Origin: Chara braunii | Taxonomy: Eukaryota > Streptophyta > Charophyceae > Charales > Characeae | Reading direction: 5' to 3' | DNA length: 62,220 bases | Assembly (NCBI GenBank): GCA_003427395.1 | Contig: BFEA01000069.1 | Span: forward strand, 3,240,196 to 3,302,415 | Translations under genes and position numbers: made by a program | Notes under the pieces: model-generated | What the model was told of the DNA's origin: nothing | What the model saw: the letters and a program-made list of their open reading frames with translations, nothing else | Database searches by the model: none | Shown here: piece by piece, positions 43,052 to 54,980 of the stretch | Layout of the letters: the number at the start of each line of letters is the position of its first letter | How positions within the stretch are numbered: the first letter of the stretch is position 1

Positions 43052-44153
43052 TTGGACAGTATTCAACAGTCTGAGAGTTGCACAGGGAGTGACATACTGA
43101 GAGAGAACCGTTTTTTATTTTGCTTAGGAATGGTTTACATCGAATCGGAGTCTCAAGTACATCTCGTTGAACGGAATGGCTTATGTGACGTCATTAGTCT
43201 TCTTTTGGAAGGGTCGAGCAAGTATAGGTCATCTGAACAGCGAGGTCTAGTCATACGCAAGGGCGTCTTCCTGTGGGTGAGAATTGAGGCGGAGCCTAGA
43301 GTATGTGTTAGAAGGGACAGGGCTAGCGAACCTCTTCGCGCAGAAGTGAGCGTTAGACTATATCTCTTAGAGGATGGAGGTATCTAGTAATAGAGATTGC
43401 CCGTCGTTGTCACACTCTCTTATGCCTGACATCATTAGCACGTAGATTCGGTGCGAGAGTGTTCAATGAGTTTGTGAAGAGGAGCGGAGCCGACTCGGTA
43501 GCCTTTTACACGGTGCGTTTTGCGTACGACTGGGAGCTCCCTGGAGCTACGTTTGTCAGAGCGGTTATCGTTCCTAGATTTCTCACAGGAGTAGTCTTTG
43601 GCGATGAGGAGAGACATCGGAGGCTACTCGCTGTAGTGCAGAGGGCAACACAGTTTAGGATAACTGTCGTTGAGCTAGCCTGGTAACTTACTGTCTAGAC
43701 CGAGCGATTCCAACACGTAGACAGTTGCGCAGAGTCGTGTACAGGGTCAGAGACGAGGTAAGGAGAGCGGAGACAAGTGGGGAGATAGACAGGGGCAGGA
43801 TTTTAGACGGGAGCTCCGCGGACGACTAGATGCCTCATGACGAGATAGAGCACCCAGTTGAGCTCTGCCACTTCGACTATAGGGAACCCGAGTTCATTGG
43901 GGAAGATTGGGTGGAATTTACCTTACCCGGGCAAGCTGTCAGGCGAGGATATCTGGATAAAGTAGATAAGGAGTGGAGATTTATCCTGTTGAGGCCGGGG
44001 GTCTGGTTGCTGGTCGCGCCCCAGGTAGGGTGTGAGTTCGACAGGAGAGACAGGCTAATAGAAGAATCCCTGGAATTGGCGGTCAGAGGTTTCCTCTACT
44101 ATCAGTCTTTACCACGAATGGCGTGGCTTTACGGACGAAGCCGGCTTAAATAA
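43052..44153 (+). pseudogene. Possible extra reading frames upstream of gag in element 2
   Basis: Three plus-strand blocks between the primer site and gag look protein-coding but share no single frame: 43127-43387 (starting MVYIESESQVHLVERN), 43459-43686 (KRSGADSVAFYTVRFAYDW), and 43830-44153 (DWVEFTLPGQAVRRGYLDK). Together they could be one protein of about 340 residues broken by frameshifts. I do not recognise it. Some plant gypsy lineages (Tat/Ogre) carry an extra frame before gag. It could also be chance coding in a leader. Confidence 0.4.
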
Positions 44154-44281
44154 ACTGGAAAAAAGCGTCGAACGTCTTGTCGCAATCTATAGAGAGGAAA
44201 GAGAGAACATTATAGGATGGCGAAATGACTTCATTGCCAGACTCTTGAAGCAAGACCGAGAAGACACTAACAAACAAAAGA

Positions 44282-45763
44282 ATGGCTAATGTCGAACCTA
44301 GAAGGCAAAAATTTAGTATCTCAGGCAGAGCAGAAAGAGAAGGGTCCTTAGTACGAGTCCTAGTGGAAGCAGTACATAATGAGCAATTAAGCCAAGAAGA
44401 GGAAACCGAGTGCGCCACAAAAGCAGTAATAGAAGTCAGGAAGTGTGCCGTCTGGAAAGCTGCAGGAGAGCTCTTTCTCGTAAGAATACAAATCCTCACT
44501 GTCAACCCTAGCGGACAAACAATCCCACGCACCTGGAGAGAGACGATAGCCACATTTGTAGAAAAATTGAAAGAGGACGCTCGAGCTCTAGGAGAACTCG
44601 CTAACGTAATAGTTGATGGAATATCCTTAAATACGTTGGAGGCAAACTCACGCTACCTACAAACCGCTTTAGCTACCGCCTTAGTCGTCAAAGCTGAAGG
44701 AAAAGAAGAGGACTTCAACACATAACAAGAGCTACTAGAAGAATCGACAGAAAGAGTTAAAGTCGCCTTGGATCAACTTCTGGAAGAGTGAGGGAAAAAT
44801 ATGGATGCGGAAGGAGTCTATCTATCCTCGATAGGCGGCGAAGTCAAAACACAAGAATCAAGGACGAGTACCCCAATTAGGAAAATGACAACTGATGTCA
44901 CAAAGGACGCCGAAAAATTGAGGAAGACCCTAAAAGAGTTGGAAACTACAGCCACAGAACTTGAGGAACGCACTTCCAAGAGCGAAGGGTGGAGGAGAGA
45001 CGTTCTAATCAGGAATAGAGTAGCCCGATTCTCGGATCCCGGTACAAGGGAACCATATAGGGAAACCCCGAGCCAGCCTTACAAAATGGCATATGCACCA
45101 GCCTCCTACGTATCCCCCTTCCTGGGAGCACAAGCTTTCCAATTACTGGCACTGTCCGGAATCCAAACAATCTTCACAGGGAAGAATGTTTCAGAATTTT
45201 CAGACGACTGGGAGGTACTGGGGATGAGAGCGGAATGGAGCGATCAGGAGATGATTATAAATCTACTCCACCACACAACTCCCAAGATAGATCGCGAAGT
45301 CAGAGAAGCTATTTCGGATAGTTGGCGTTGGCTAATATTCAGAGAAAGGGTTACAAGAATCTTCGCATGGGATGAAACATCCTATTCAATAGAAGATCTA
45401 AAAGAAATGAAAAAACAGGAGGACGAGAGTCTAGTAGCGTTCGCAAGGAGATATGAGAAGGCTTCAAACTCTCTAGTAGAAGGTGGATTTATAGGCGAAA
45501 TAGAAAGGTGCGGAATATTCCTAGGATTTCTATCTCGAGAAAAGCGAGACAAGATTATGAGGGATCTCCCCTCTAAGGTAACGTTCAGCCAAGTCAAAGC
45601 TTTAACCCATGACACCGAAGGCCAAAGCGCGAAAGCACACCTCGCGAGGGTTCTTGACAACCTAGGAAAAGGCGTAACTACAGAAAAAGGAGAAGGAAAA
45701 ATCGCAATTCGAGGACAGGAGACCCAGAACCGAAGGAAAGGACAACTACGCGAGCTCACCTAG
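44282..45763 (+). pseudogene. Element 2 gag
   Basis: One frame with stops at 44723 and 44789. The first part (44282-44722) begins MANVEPRRQKFSISGRAERE. The second (44801-45763) has a Glu/Lys coiled-coil (about residues 25-65) and a capsid-like core with GKNVSEFSDDWEVLGMRAEW and LVAFARRYEKASNSLVEGGF, typical of Ty3/gypsy Gag. A frameshift near 45745 moves the coding frame to the next segment, which also has a stop at 45879. Confidence 0.8.
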
Positions 45764-45932
45764 AAGAGCGGACACAACAAAAAACGAGGGCGAATGGAGG
45801 AAAGAAAACAGGAGTGACTGGAAAAGAAACGACGCGGAATGGGGAACCTCCAAGTGGTCAAATACAAAGGATAACAAGTGAAAGCCAAAAGATGAGATAG
45901 GAGAAAAAAGACCCGACAGACGAGAAGAAGAG

Positions 45933-47465
45933 ATGGCAAGACAGATAGAAGTACTAAAGGCGGCAGTAGAGAGATTGCAAAGGAATAACCAGAGAAAGGA
46001 GGAAACCCCTGTCCGGACCACGCGCAACAAAACCGACCCTAGCACAAAACGAACGTGGAATGATAAAGCATGTATATACTGCGGAGACGAAGACCACCGC
46101 AAAAGAGATTGTCAAGCAATGTTAGACGCACTAAAAGAGGGCATCATTGAACTCGACGATCGAAAATACGTCATCTGGGCTAATGAAGGCAAACCGGTAC
46201 CCTTCCTGCCTTCAATGAAGATTAATGTGGATATCCGCAGGAGAAGGATGAATGAAGCAAAGGGAAAGCAATCTCAGGATCAATTACCAGCCAAGCTCTC
46301 CCGAGTAATCTTCAAGGATGATTTCGACGAACAAACAGAAAGCCAAGGCATAAGAATTTCATCCATTAAGTTTGAAGAGACGAAAAACAACGTAGAAGTC
46401 TACGTACGCACCCAAGGCATCAGTGAGGTCGGCGAGTCAAGCAACACAAAGAAAGAGGATCAAGATCAACCTATGACAGACGACCAAATTCAGTCGCCCA
46501 AGTCACCACAATCACCTAGAAAACGAGCAACCAAGAAGTTTCACCTTAAAAGCTCGCTAGACGAAGTCGATTTACGAGAACCTTTAAGAAGGGACATGGA
46601 TATGTCAATCCCTATCACCCTCAAGGAATTCATAGCAGGCTGTGGCCCGGCGAGGGATGAATTAATAGGCATGATGAAGAAAACTAAAGTATTGCTACAA
46701 GAGACAACTTCTGGACAACAGAAGGAGGAGGTGAAAACCTCAGTCCTAACGACAGTAACCGAAGGAGACCAACGAGTACAAACCAGCGAAGGCAGAAGCA
46801 ACTACTTTTACGTCCTTGTCAGTGGCAAGCTCAACGTCACAGTCAACGACATAGGGATAGAGGCTATAGTCGACGACGGGTCCGAGTCCACCGTTTGTGA
46901 GGATAAGGTGGCCAAAAACCTTGGCTTAGAGGTAGACAGGAATGTAGCTATGACCATGATATCCGCTAACAAACTCAAGCAGCCTGCGCTCGGGGTATGC
47001 CACAAAGCCAAGATTGTAGTCGCGGGAGTTGAGGTCACTGTGCCCGTCTTTACAGTTCAGAACTGTTCGTCAGAAATAATTCTTGGAAGAACATGGCTGA
47101 CACGGGTCAACGCCACCACCGAAAATAAGCGGGACGGAAGTCAGACGGTTACCATAGACGGACCTCAAGGTAGCAGGCTTACCTTGAAGACCGTGAACGA
47201 ATTTGACAACCGTCACAAGATTTCATTGCAAAATAGAGGACGACTGAATACAAAAAGTTGCCAAATGATATCTGAAGACCTTACACTAGGAGCTCATAAA
47301 GTGAGAGGAAAAAAAATTGATATCGAGGACCTCGAAACTAAGTACGTGGTGGACGAAACAGTCTATGAGAAAGAGGCTGACGACGAGGAATTCGGTGGAT
47401 GTATAAACCTTTCTTTTTTGGAAGAATTCCCCCACACGGCGGGGGAAAGAGATACAAAACTGTAG
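45933..47465 (+). pseudogene. Element 2 nucleocapsid zinc knuckle and protease
   Basis: A 510-codon frame. CIYCGDEDHRKRDC (about residues 48-61) is a C-x2-C-x4-H-x4-C knuckle. A long charged linker follows, then a retropepsin-like domain with IVDDGSESTVCEDKV (about 312-326), in which the usual D-S/T-G reads D-D-G, and IILGRTWL (about 384-391). It ends with an acidic tail (ADDEEFGG) and a stop, then changes frame into RT. DDG may be lineage-specific rather than damage. Confidence 0.82.
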
Positions 47466-47601
47466 CCCAAAAAGTCAAGCCAGCCGCGGTCAACCGTGAT
47501 AGGACCGGGAAAATAGGGATCACTAAGAAGAAATTACTCAGATGATCCGGGAACGAAAGGCCACTGAAGGGTAGAGAATCACTGAAGACAGGTTAAAGAA
47601 A

Positions 47602-48528
47602 ATGGATATAGGCGACGGAAACATAACGGAAAACAAAAGAGAACTCATCATAGAAACATTAAGAGCATGCGACAAGGCAGTGGCTTTTTGTGACGCAGAG
47701 AGAGGGCGAATAGATCCACGATATGTTAAACCTGCGAGAATATATACGGTTCCTCACACTCCATGGAACGATGCGGGATGGAAGTGTGCGCAAAAGGAAA
47801 AGGAGATGATAGTGGACTTCCTCAAAGAGAAGATAAGGACATTCGTAGCGGAACCCTGTGAGAGCGCCTACGCCAATCGGTGGTTCTTCATAAGGAAATC
47901 AAACGGGAAACTACGATGGATACAGGACTTGCAAAAGATAAATAAGGTCACAGTGAGGGACGTTGGGTCCATCCCAAATGCGGATCTCCTATCTGAAGGC
48001 TCAGCAGGACGTTCAATTTACTCAGTCTGCGACCTTTTTTCGGGATACGACGAAATACCGCTAGATTACAGAGACCGACATCTAACTGCAATGCATACAC
48101 CGTTAGGCTTAGTTCAAATGATGGTGGTGCCGATGGGTTGGACTAACGGTGTCGCAGTCTTTCAAAAAGCGATGGTCGCCTTTTTAGGGGAGCTCATACC
48201 AATCCTCGTAGAGGTTTTCCTCGATGATTTTCCGATCAAAGGACCATACGAGAAAGATGAGACAAAAGTGAGACCTGGAGTGAGGAAATTTGTAGCCAAC
48301 CACGCAGAGGATATAAAGAAAGTACTAGTGAAGTTAGAAGATGCAAACCTTACGGTCAGTGGAACAAAAAGCAGATGGGCAGTATCCTCTATAAAGACAT
48401 TAGGTTACATCAGCGACAAGGATGGCAGACGCCCAGATCCAGCAAAGTTAGAAAAACTTATGAAATTGTCAACCCCCCTCAGACATATTACTGACATACG
48501 CCAGTTTCTAGGAGTGGTCGGGTTCTGA
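47602..48528 (+). pseudogene. Element 2 reverse transcriptase
   Basis: A 308-codon frame with fingers/palm motifs ANRWFFIRKSNGKLRWIQDL, YSVCDLFSGYDEI, MVVPMGWTNGVAVFQKAM and catalytic VEVFLDDFPIKGP, then TLGYISDKDGRRPD and IRQFLGVVGF. The TGA at 48526 interrupts the connection that continues in phase with RNFIKGYAAKAEPL. A frameshift near 48700 precedes RNase H. Confidence 0.9.
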
Positions 48529-48721
48529 AGGAATTTCATAAAAGGCTATGCTGCAAAGGCCGAACCCCTACGAAAGTTCTTGCGCAAGGGAGTAGAATGG
48601 CAATGGACGAGTGAACAGGAGGATACAGTAAGAACGTTAAAAGATGAGTTTAAGGGAGGAGGTCTAGTCCTCGTCATTCGTCATATGTACGAACGCGGGA
48701 CCTACCTCTGTTGGTGGAGTC

Positions 48722-50737
48722 TTGGCTGAAAAGGATCAAGCTGGCAATAAGAGACCTCTCAGATTCGAGAGTAGAACCTTAAACGCCACCGAAAGAAACT
48801 ACTCACAATTTAAGAAAGAAGTTCTAGGAGTCTTACATTGTTTAAATATTTTCCGACATTATATTTACGGGCGAAGGTTCGTATTGCGGGTCGATCCGAC
48901 GGCAGTGGCAGCTGTCTTACAAAAAGACTTCTCATTGACAGATCCAACGGTCACCAGATGGTTCATGCATATGAGGATGTTTGACTACGTAGTAGAACGA
49001 ATATCCGAAGCTAAGAACTCAGTTGCTGATGGTCTCTCGCGAATCTCTCTAGAAGAGGGAGATCTAGGGTCGCCTAGTTGTATTGACAAATTTTTACAAA
49101 TGGACATAAGCTCCTTAAAAGTAAAGCCCGCTGCAGGAGGAACTTCCTTGTTTCTTGAAAATCTATACATTGGTAAATATCATAACATAGGGCGTTATCT
49201 TATAGGGGAAATCGAATTAGATGACAAGCTTAGGAAGAAAGTTCAACAATATTGCCTCAAGGCAGGATACCTCTTTAAGAGACCACTTAAAAATGAAATG
49301 CCAATGAGAGTCGTCTGTGATGAGAACGAGCGCCGAGAGATAATAGCGGAACTTCACGATGACATCGTCGGAGGACATAGAGGAGTAAAAGGAACTTTTG
49401 AAAAAATTAAGAACCTCTACTGGTGGGACGACATATATAAGGATGTAGAATCATACTGTCTAACATGCGTGGAATGCCATAAGAGCGCGGTAGTTAAATA
49501 TAAATAACCCTTATTTCCTTCCTATCCCACAGCAATAGGTCAGAAAGTGCACATAAACCTAGTTAAGATGTCCAAGGGAGAAGGAGGAATGAATTACATC
49601 ATGGACATTAGAGACGACTTGACTGGATTCGTGGAGGTATGGCCACTACGTCAAAAAACAGGTAAAGCAGTTAGTGACTATTTGACTGAATATATCACTC
49701 GCTACGGCTACGTAGGAAAAATTGTCATGGATAGGGGATCAAAGTTTATGGCTAAGGAAGTTCAAGAATTGCTCCAAAGAGCGGGAATACGAGTATCGCT
49801 ATCCACAGCATATCATCCTCAAACTAACGCTCCTGTAAAAAGAGGACACCAGTCTCTAGTCAACGCGCTCGCTAAATGGTGCGAAGGAAAGGAGAAGAAT
49901 TGACCAAGATATTTGAGATTCGTCGTCTGGGCAGATAACATTATGGTTCGCTCAACAACAGGATATCCGCCCTATACGTTATGGTTTGGACGCCATTGTC
50001 CCTTACCTATAGAATTTCATATCGACTCTTGGTAAACGATTGACTGGGAAGAGATCTCCACTAGAGAACAGTTGCTGGCCGTAAGAATCAAACAAACAGC
50101 CGAAACTTTTCAGGATAACATCCTAGACACCATAGACAAATTAAAGATCCAGAGAGGAAAAGAGAAAGAAAGATGGGATAGGAACCTTCGCGTCAGGCAA
50201 GAAGGGATACCTAAAGGGACCCTCGTCCTGCTCTATGACTCCTCATTAGAGAGAACATGGACAGGGAAGCTAGCAAACAGATGGATGGAACCGGTGTCTG
50301 GAGCTTGTCTTAAAGTATTTAAAGACCGAATAGAGAATATCCCATGCACTGGAAAAACCAAGCAGAAAAATGACGTCCATAGGCACGCAGAAAAAGGTAA
50401 AAAGAAGGATGAGTCCTTAGAAGAACCCACAGCACCAACTACCTTCGAAGTAGGGGAGTCCTCCAATCCGCATGCAGTAAAGCCTGCCGCACAAACCACT
50501 TCTCAAGTACCGGATTCCTCTAGACAATCTTCAAAAAAGACACAACACAAACTTCTAGGGGTCCGACATATCCAACGCAAACACACCAAGAACATGAAGT
50601 CCGAGATCAAGAAGTTGGCGGCAACAAAAAAGGAGAAGAAGAAAAAGGCTAAACAAGTCATCAGAAATGCCCTAACAATAGAAAAACAAAAAACCACCGC
50701 CGGCATGTTAGATGTACTCCACCAGACAAACGCTTAG
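48722..50737 (+). pseudogene. Element 2 RNase H and integrase
   Basis: One frame with stops at 49505, 49901 and 50033. RNase H: FESRTLNATERNYSQFKKEV and ISEAKNSVADGLSRI. Integrase zinc finger: HDDIVGGHRG then CLTCVEC. In the catalytic core the first Asp reads Asn (VHINLVKMS), the second is kept (IVMDRGSKF), and the Glu position reads Lys (NAPVKRGHQSL), so two of three catalytic acids are lost. The C-terminal part has KGTLVLLYDSSLERTWTGKL and a Lys-rich tail. No chromodomain is seen. Confidence 0.87.
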
Positions 50738-50908
50738 GCGTCAAAACAAAGCTCATTAAGAAAAAGTCAGACAGGAAGGAAAAACAAAGAAAGGCATCCG
50801 AGCACGACATAGAGGATGATCTTGGGTTGATGGGTAGAGATTAGGAGTCATACATCTTTTGCAAAATTTTCTCCCTTTGAATCCCAATACTCGCTCGCCG
50901 AGGACATC

Positions 50909-50928
50909 GAGAATGGGGGGGGGCCTGC
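50909..50928 (+). promoter_or_regulatory. Element 2 polypurine tract
   Basis: gagaatggggggggggcct lies immediately before the 3' LTR TGTCGG, as expected of the plus-strand primer. Confidence 0.75.
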
Positions 50929-53900
50929 TGTCGGCGGGCTCCGATACTACGCCACCCTTTACTTTCTTTAAGAAGGCGCCGTACGACAACCCCACTCGAC
51001 AGTATTCTACCTGACCGGGGTTCACCGACCGTGAGACACCAACACCATGACCGTCGAGGTCACCACGGCTTACCGATCGTGCGACAAGACGGCACTCCGA
51101 AGGAGCGGGACGACGACATCTTTCTTTGGCGTTATTTCGCATAGTCGGGACTCGCCGACACTGAGGCAGACCGCTGGTACAATCAAGGGGACTACTTTAC
51201 CTAGTCGGGGCTCACCGACCATGACACAGGCGGGTGCTACGGGCAAGGGGGCCACTCGGTTGGTTGGATTTTCCTTTGAAGGGGCGGTCCCGCTAGGACA
51301 AGGGGTCCGCCTAGGCCCAATTGATTCGAGACGGGTTTTTACTTACGGGGCCCAGCCTGGATTTTCCCCTAAGAGCGGCACCGCTGCTGCGTGGGGACCG
51401 CATACGCCCGGGCAGGTCTGGGACAGGCTCGGGGACAGCTGCGGTACAAGGGCGCTGCAAAGGGCCCAGTTCCTGATGGGAAGGCCCTTTTCGCCAGGAA
51501 CTTTTCGAAGGCNGCGGTACAAGGGCGCTGCAAAGGGCCCAGTTCCTGATGGGAAGGCCCTTTTCGCCAGGAACTTTTCGAAGGCCCAATCAGGCTCGGG
51601 CACAGGGCCGGTACCGGGGCGCTGCAAGTTGTCGGCTGCCACAGAACACAGGAGGACCAAGGCTCGCACTCCGAGAAGGGCCCGGTAGAGCATATAAGCC
51701 GAACCGGGCCCAGGCACAAGGACAGTTCTCAGATGCGAACTTCAGGCGCACACCAAACACTTCGGGGGATGCGAAGATCGGCGCTCAGGACTGGAGGCGC
51801 ACGGACAGGCGCGAGGGAGACTGGCGCACGAGGAGACGACACGCATGAGCTACCAGGCGTACAACGGAGCATGCACGGACAGGCGCACAGGGAGACTGGT
51901 GCGCGGGAGAGCGGAGCGCGCACTAGATACACGCGCGTACGGCACTCGGCACGAAGACGAACGGGAGACACGCACGGGGACACGCGCGACACTGGGGATA
52001 TGCAAGCACAGCGCGCGCATCCGTACGGGGACGCTGGGGAGAACGACGCACACACGCACCCGCCCGAAGTAGCGGGGAGGAACTGCGCGCGCGCGCGCAT
52101 CTGCGCGAGATAGCGGGTGAGATCCGCGCACGCGCATACATCCGTAAGGGACAACGAGGGAGAACAGCGCACGTGCGCGCTCCTGCGCGAAGTAGCGGGG
52201 GGGAGAACCTCGCACGCACGCCCACCCGCGCAAGATAGTGGGGGAGATCCATGCACGCACACGCACTCGCACGCGACAGCGGAGGAAGACCCGTGCACGC
52301 GCGCGCACCTGCGCGAAGTAACGGGGGAGATCCGCGCACACGCACGCATCCGCACGCGACAGCGAGAGGAGATCCGTGCACGCGCGCACATCTGGACAGT
52401 AGCGCCGGGGAGTTGCGCGCACCTCTGCGTGTCCGCGCACGGGGAGAGAGAGCCGTGGGGGAATAGTGCACACCTGCGTGAGCCCGTGCGCGGAGAGTGA
52501 GAGACGCTGGGGAGCCGCCTACGCCCGCGCGCACTCGCACACGAAGGGGGTGAGTCGCTGGGGAGCCGCGCGCGCCCTCGTGCACTCGCACATGGGGGAG
52601 AAGAGAACCGGGTATCATTGCGCCCAGCCGTATGGTGGTTTGAAGGAGCGGGATCTACGACGCAGCAGATGGAGCGAGCGGGGGAGCCGGACGGCAGGGA
52701 AAGGCGAACATCAGCTCGTCATCGAGTGCGAGCTTATACTGGGCTGGGCGCCACGCAAGGCGGCGCCTTTGAGGCTCTTTTCAGGTCGTCAGGCCGAATG
52801 GGCCTTTCGAACGAGCGGTCGGTCATCGGACTGAGCGGACAATTGGGCGCCGTCAGATCATCAGGGCCGACCGGGTCTATTGAACGCGCCCTGAGCCGGG
52901 CATAACGAAGGAACATTCTACCGGAGGGCACTTCACCGGAGGGGGCACTTTACCGGAGGGGCACTTCACCGGAGGGGGCACTTTACCGGAGGGGCACTTC
53001 GTCGGAGGGCCACTTTACCGGAGGGGTCACTTTACCGGAGGGGGCATTTTACCGAGGGGTACATTTTACCAAAGGGGTGTTCTACCGGAAGGGCACTCTA
53101 CCGAAGGGAGCATTTTACCGGAGGGACACTCTTCCGGAAGGGCACTTTACCGAGGGGGCACCGTACCGAACGGGCATTTACCGGGCGGATTCTTTCACCG
53201 GCCAGACATTTACCGGCCGGGTATCTGAGTGGTTTTTTTACCTAGCGGATACATTCACCTAGCGGATACATTTACCGGGCGGACACTTTGACCAGATAAT
53301 TGTTTTATCGAGCGGATACCCTTTACTTGGGGGGGATACATGCACCAGGCGGACACTTTACCGGGGGTACTTCACCGAACGGACACTCTACCGAGTGAGC
53401 ATTTTACCGGACGGGCTCTTTTCCCCGAGCGGACACCTTTGCCGAAGGAGGCGATTTATTGAGCGGTCACTTCACCGGACGAGCACTTTACCGAGTGAGC
53501 ATTTTACCGGACGGGTATCTTACCGAAGCGGGCCTTCTACAGCGGGTGTCTTACCGAGGCGGGCCTTCTGAAGAGGTACAATTCGAAGCAGGCCTCTCGA
53601 AGAGGTACGATCTGAAATGGGCCTTCCGAAGAGGTACGATCTGAACTGGGCCTTCCGAAGAGGTACAATCCGAAGCGGGCCTCCCGAAGAGGTACGATCT
53701 CAATTGGGCCTTCCGAAGAGGTACAATCCGAAGTGGGCCTCCCGAACGGGAACTATCTGAATCGAGCCTTTCTGGAGAGGGACGCCTGAACTAGGCTTAC
53801 CGGAGCGACCCACACCTAGCGGAGCGATTGCACGGGGGTATGGTCACCGTAGATCTTGAGCTCTGGCCCCGATGGGCAAGGGAGGCTACATCAAACACTG

Positions 53901-54295
53901 AGAGCTCAAGCACAGTCCCTTGGGATCGACGTGCACGGTACAGGCGACAACCAATCGGGAGGAGGATTAGGCGATGTTTGTTGACTAGGTCTGTAGGGAC
54001 TCAGACGGATTTCCCAAACATAGGGGCGAGGTGTACTGCTGAGGCCGGAACGAGTGTTTCACACCCCATCATTTTGGATTGAATGCTACTGCTTCTATTA
54101 TTTCTGCCAGACAGTGTTTCGTGAGTTTCTTCTTGCATTGGTCACAGTCAGCTACGGTACTTGTTTTCGTGGATGTGGACTGACATGTTTTTTGCAGGTT
54201 ACAGGAGCCCTGATCGACCCTCCCGCGGGTGACAGACGCGGCGCGAGGCATAGGGTACGGACGGCGTGCCGGCAGACCCCTTCTACCGGTCGACA
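50929..54295 (+). repeat. Element 2, 3' LTR
   Basis: 3,367 bp, TGTCGG to CGACA, followed by CCGT. It carries the same TATA box and the same 42-, 17- and 29-bp arrays as the 5' LTR. Relative to the 5' LTR it has a duplicated 72-bp block around an N (51441-51585) and a small deletion in the 17-bp array near 53225. Confidence 0.92.
51441..51585. other. 72-bp exact duplication around a single N (likely assembly artefact)
   Basis: 51441-51512 and 51514-51585 are identical and joined by one N at 51513. The 5' LTR has the block once. This is what results when two overlapping contigs are joined without merging the overlap. Confidence 0.85.
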
Positions 54296-54355
54296 CCGTG
54301 TCCAACCTCCTCTTGGACACCCTCCCTCAAACTCTGTCCCCCCATCCCACACAAC

Positions 54356-54395
<40 letters not shown>

Positions 54396-54980
54396 AAAAC
54401 AAAACAAAACAAAAGAGGTCCGTGTTTGGTTCCACCTGTGGCTGACGGTCCTTTAGTTTTCACTGGCATAAAGGCCAGAACCTGTACACCTCCATTTTTA
54501 CAAAAAACCCTTACTACACTTTTAGGCTCAACAAAATGCATCTTTTTGTTCATCAATTTGGACTGGCGGTTTAGACCAGTAGTCTATGGCGGTGCAAATC
54601 ACTCCAGAACGTAGACTCTTTTATTAACACATATCAGACATGCCAGGGCAGGGCTGGAAGGTTGGGTCATTGGGGTACGATGCAGCTTCTTGCAGATTAA
54701 TCAATTTATTTATTGACACGAGGAAGAGGGTAGGATTGAAGGTTTCTGCAATTTCAGGAGCAGCCAAGAGTTTTTGTTGTAAGTCGAATGAGACCTCGTT
54801 CGTTCTTAAACCCAGGGTCCCAGTCTTGCAGAAAACTGCCAGTTGCCAACCCCAAACTTTTCGGGACTCAGGGCTACGGGAGAACAATGGCTGGTGGTGC
54901 CAGTCTAAAGAGAAAACAAGTGTGCCGCTGGTGGCTCAGAAAAGCTTGGTGTGCAGTGCAGCGGCTTCCAGGCCCGGGTG
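54296..54980 (-). other. A-run and possible minus-strand coding trace
   Basis: A 35-nt A-run with following caaaa repeats (54359-54414). On the minus strand, 54887-54624 reads an ordinary-looking peptide (RTNEVSFDLQQKLLAAPEIA, then ETFNPTLFLVSINKL), and 54556-54430 reads RVFCKNGGVQVLAFMPVKT in another frame. I do not recognise them. They could be remnants of one gene or chance frames. Confidence 0.3.

Larger units (their letters stand above)
38982..54295 (+). mobile_element. Ty3/gypsy LTR retrotransposon with giant LTRs (element 2), dead
   Basis: The LTRs begin TGTCGG and end CGACA, with CCGT outside both ends (38978-38981 and 54296-54299). Inside are an Asp-tRNA primer site, possible pre-gag frames, gag with a CCHC knuckle, protease, RT, RNase H, integrase and a G-rich polypurine tract. 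The total is 15.3 kb, of which the LTRs are nearly half. The RT carries FLDDFPIKGP, and its neighbouring sequence resembles, from memory, a Ty3/gypsy lineage best known from basidiomycetes more than plant chromoviruses. Stops, frameshifts and lost integrase residues make it inactive. Confidence 0.9.
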
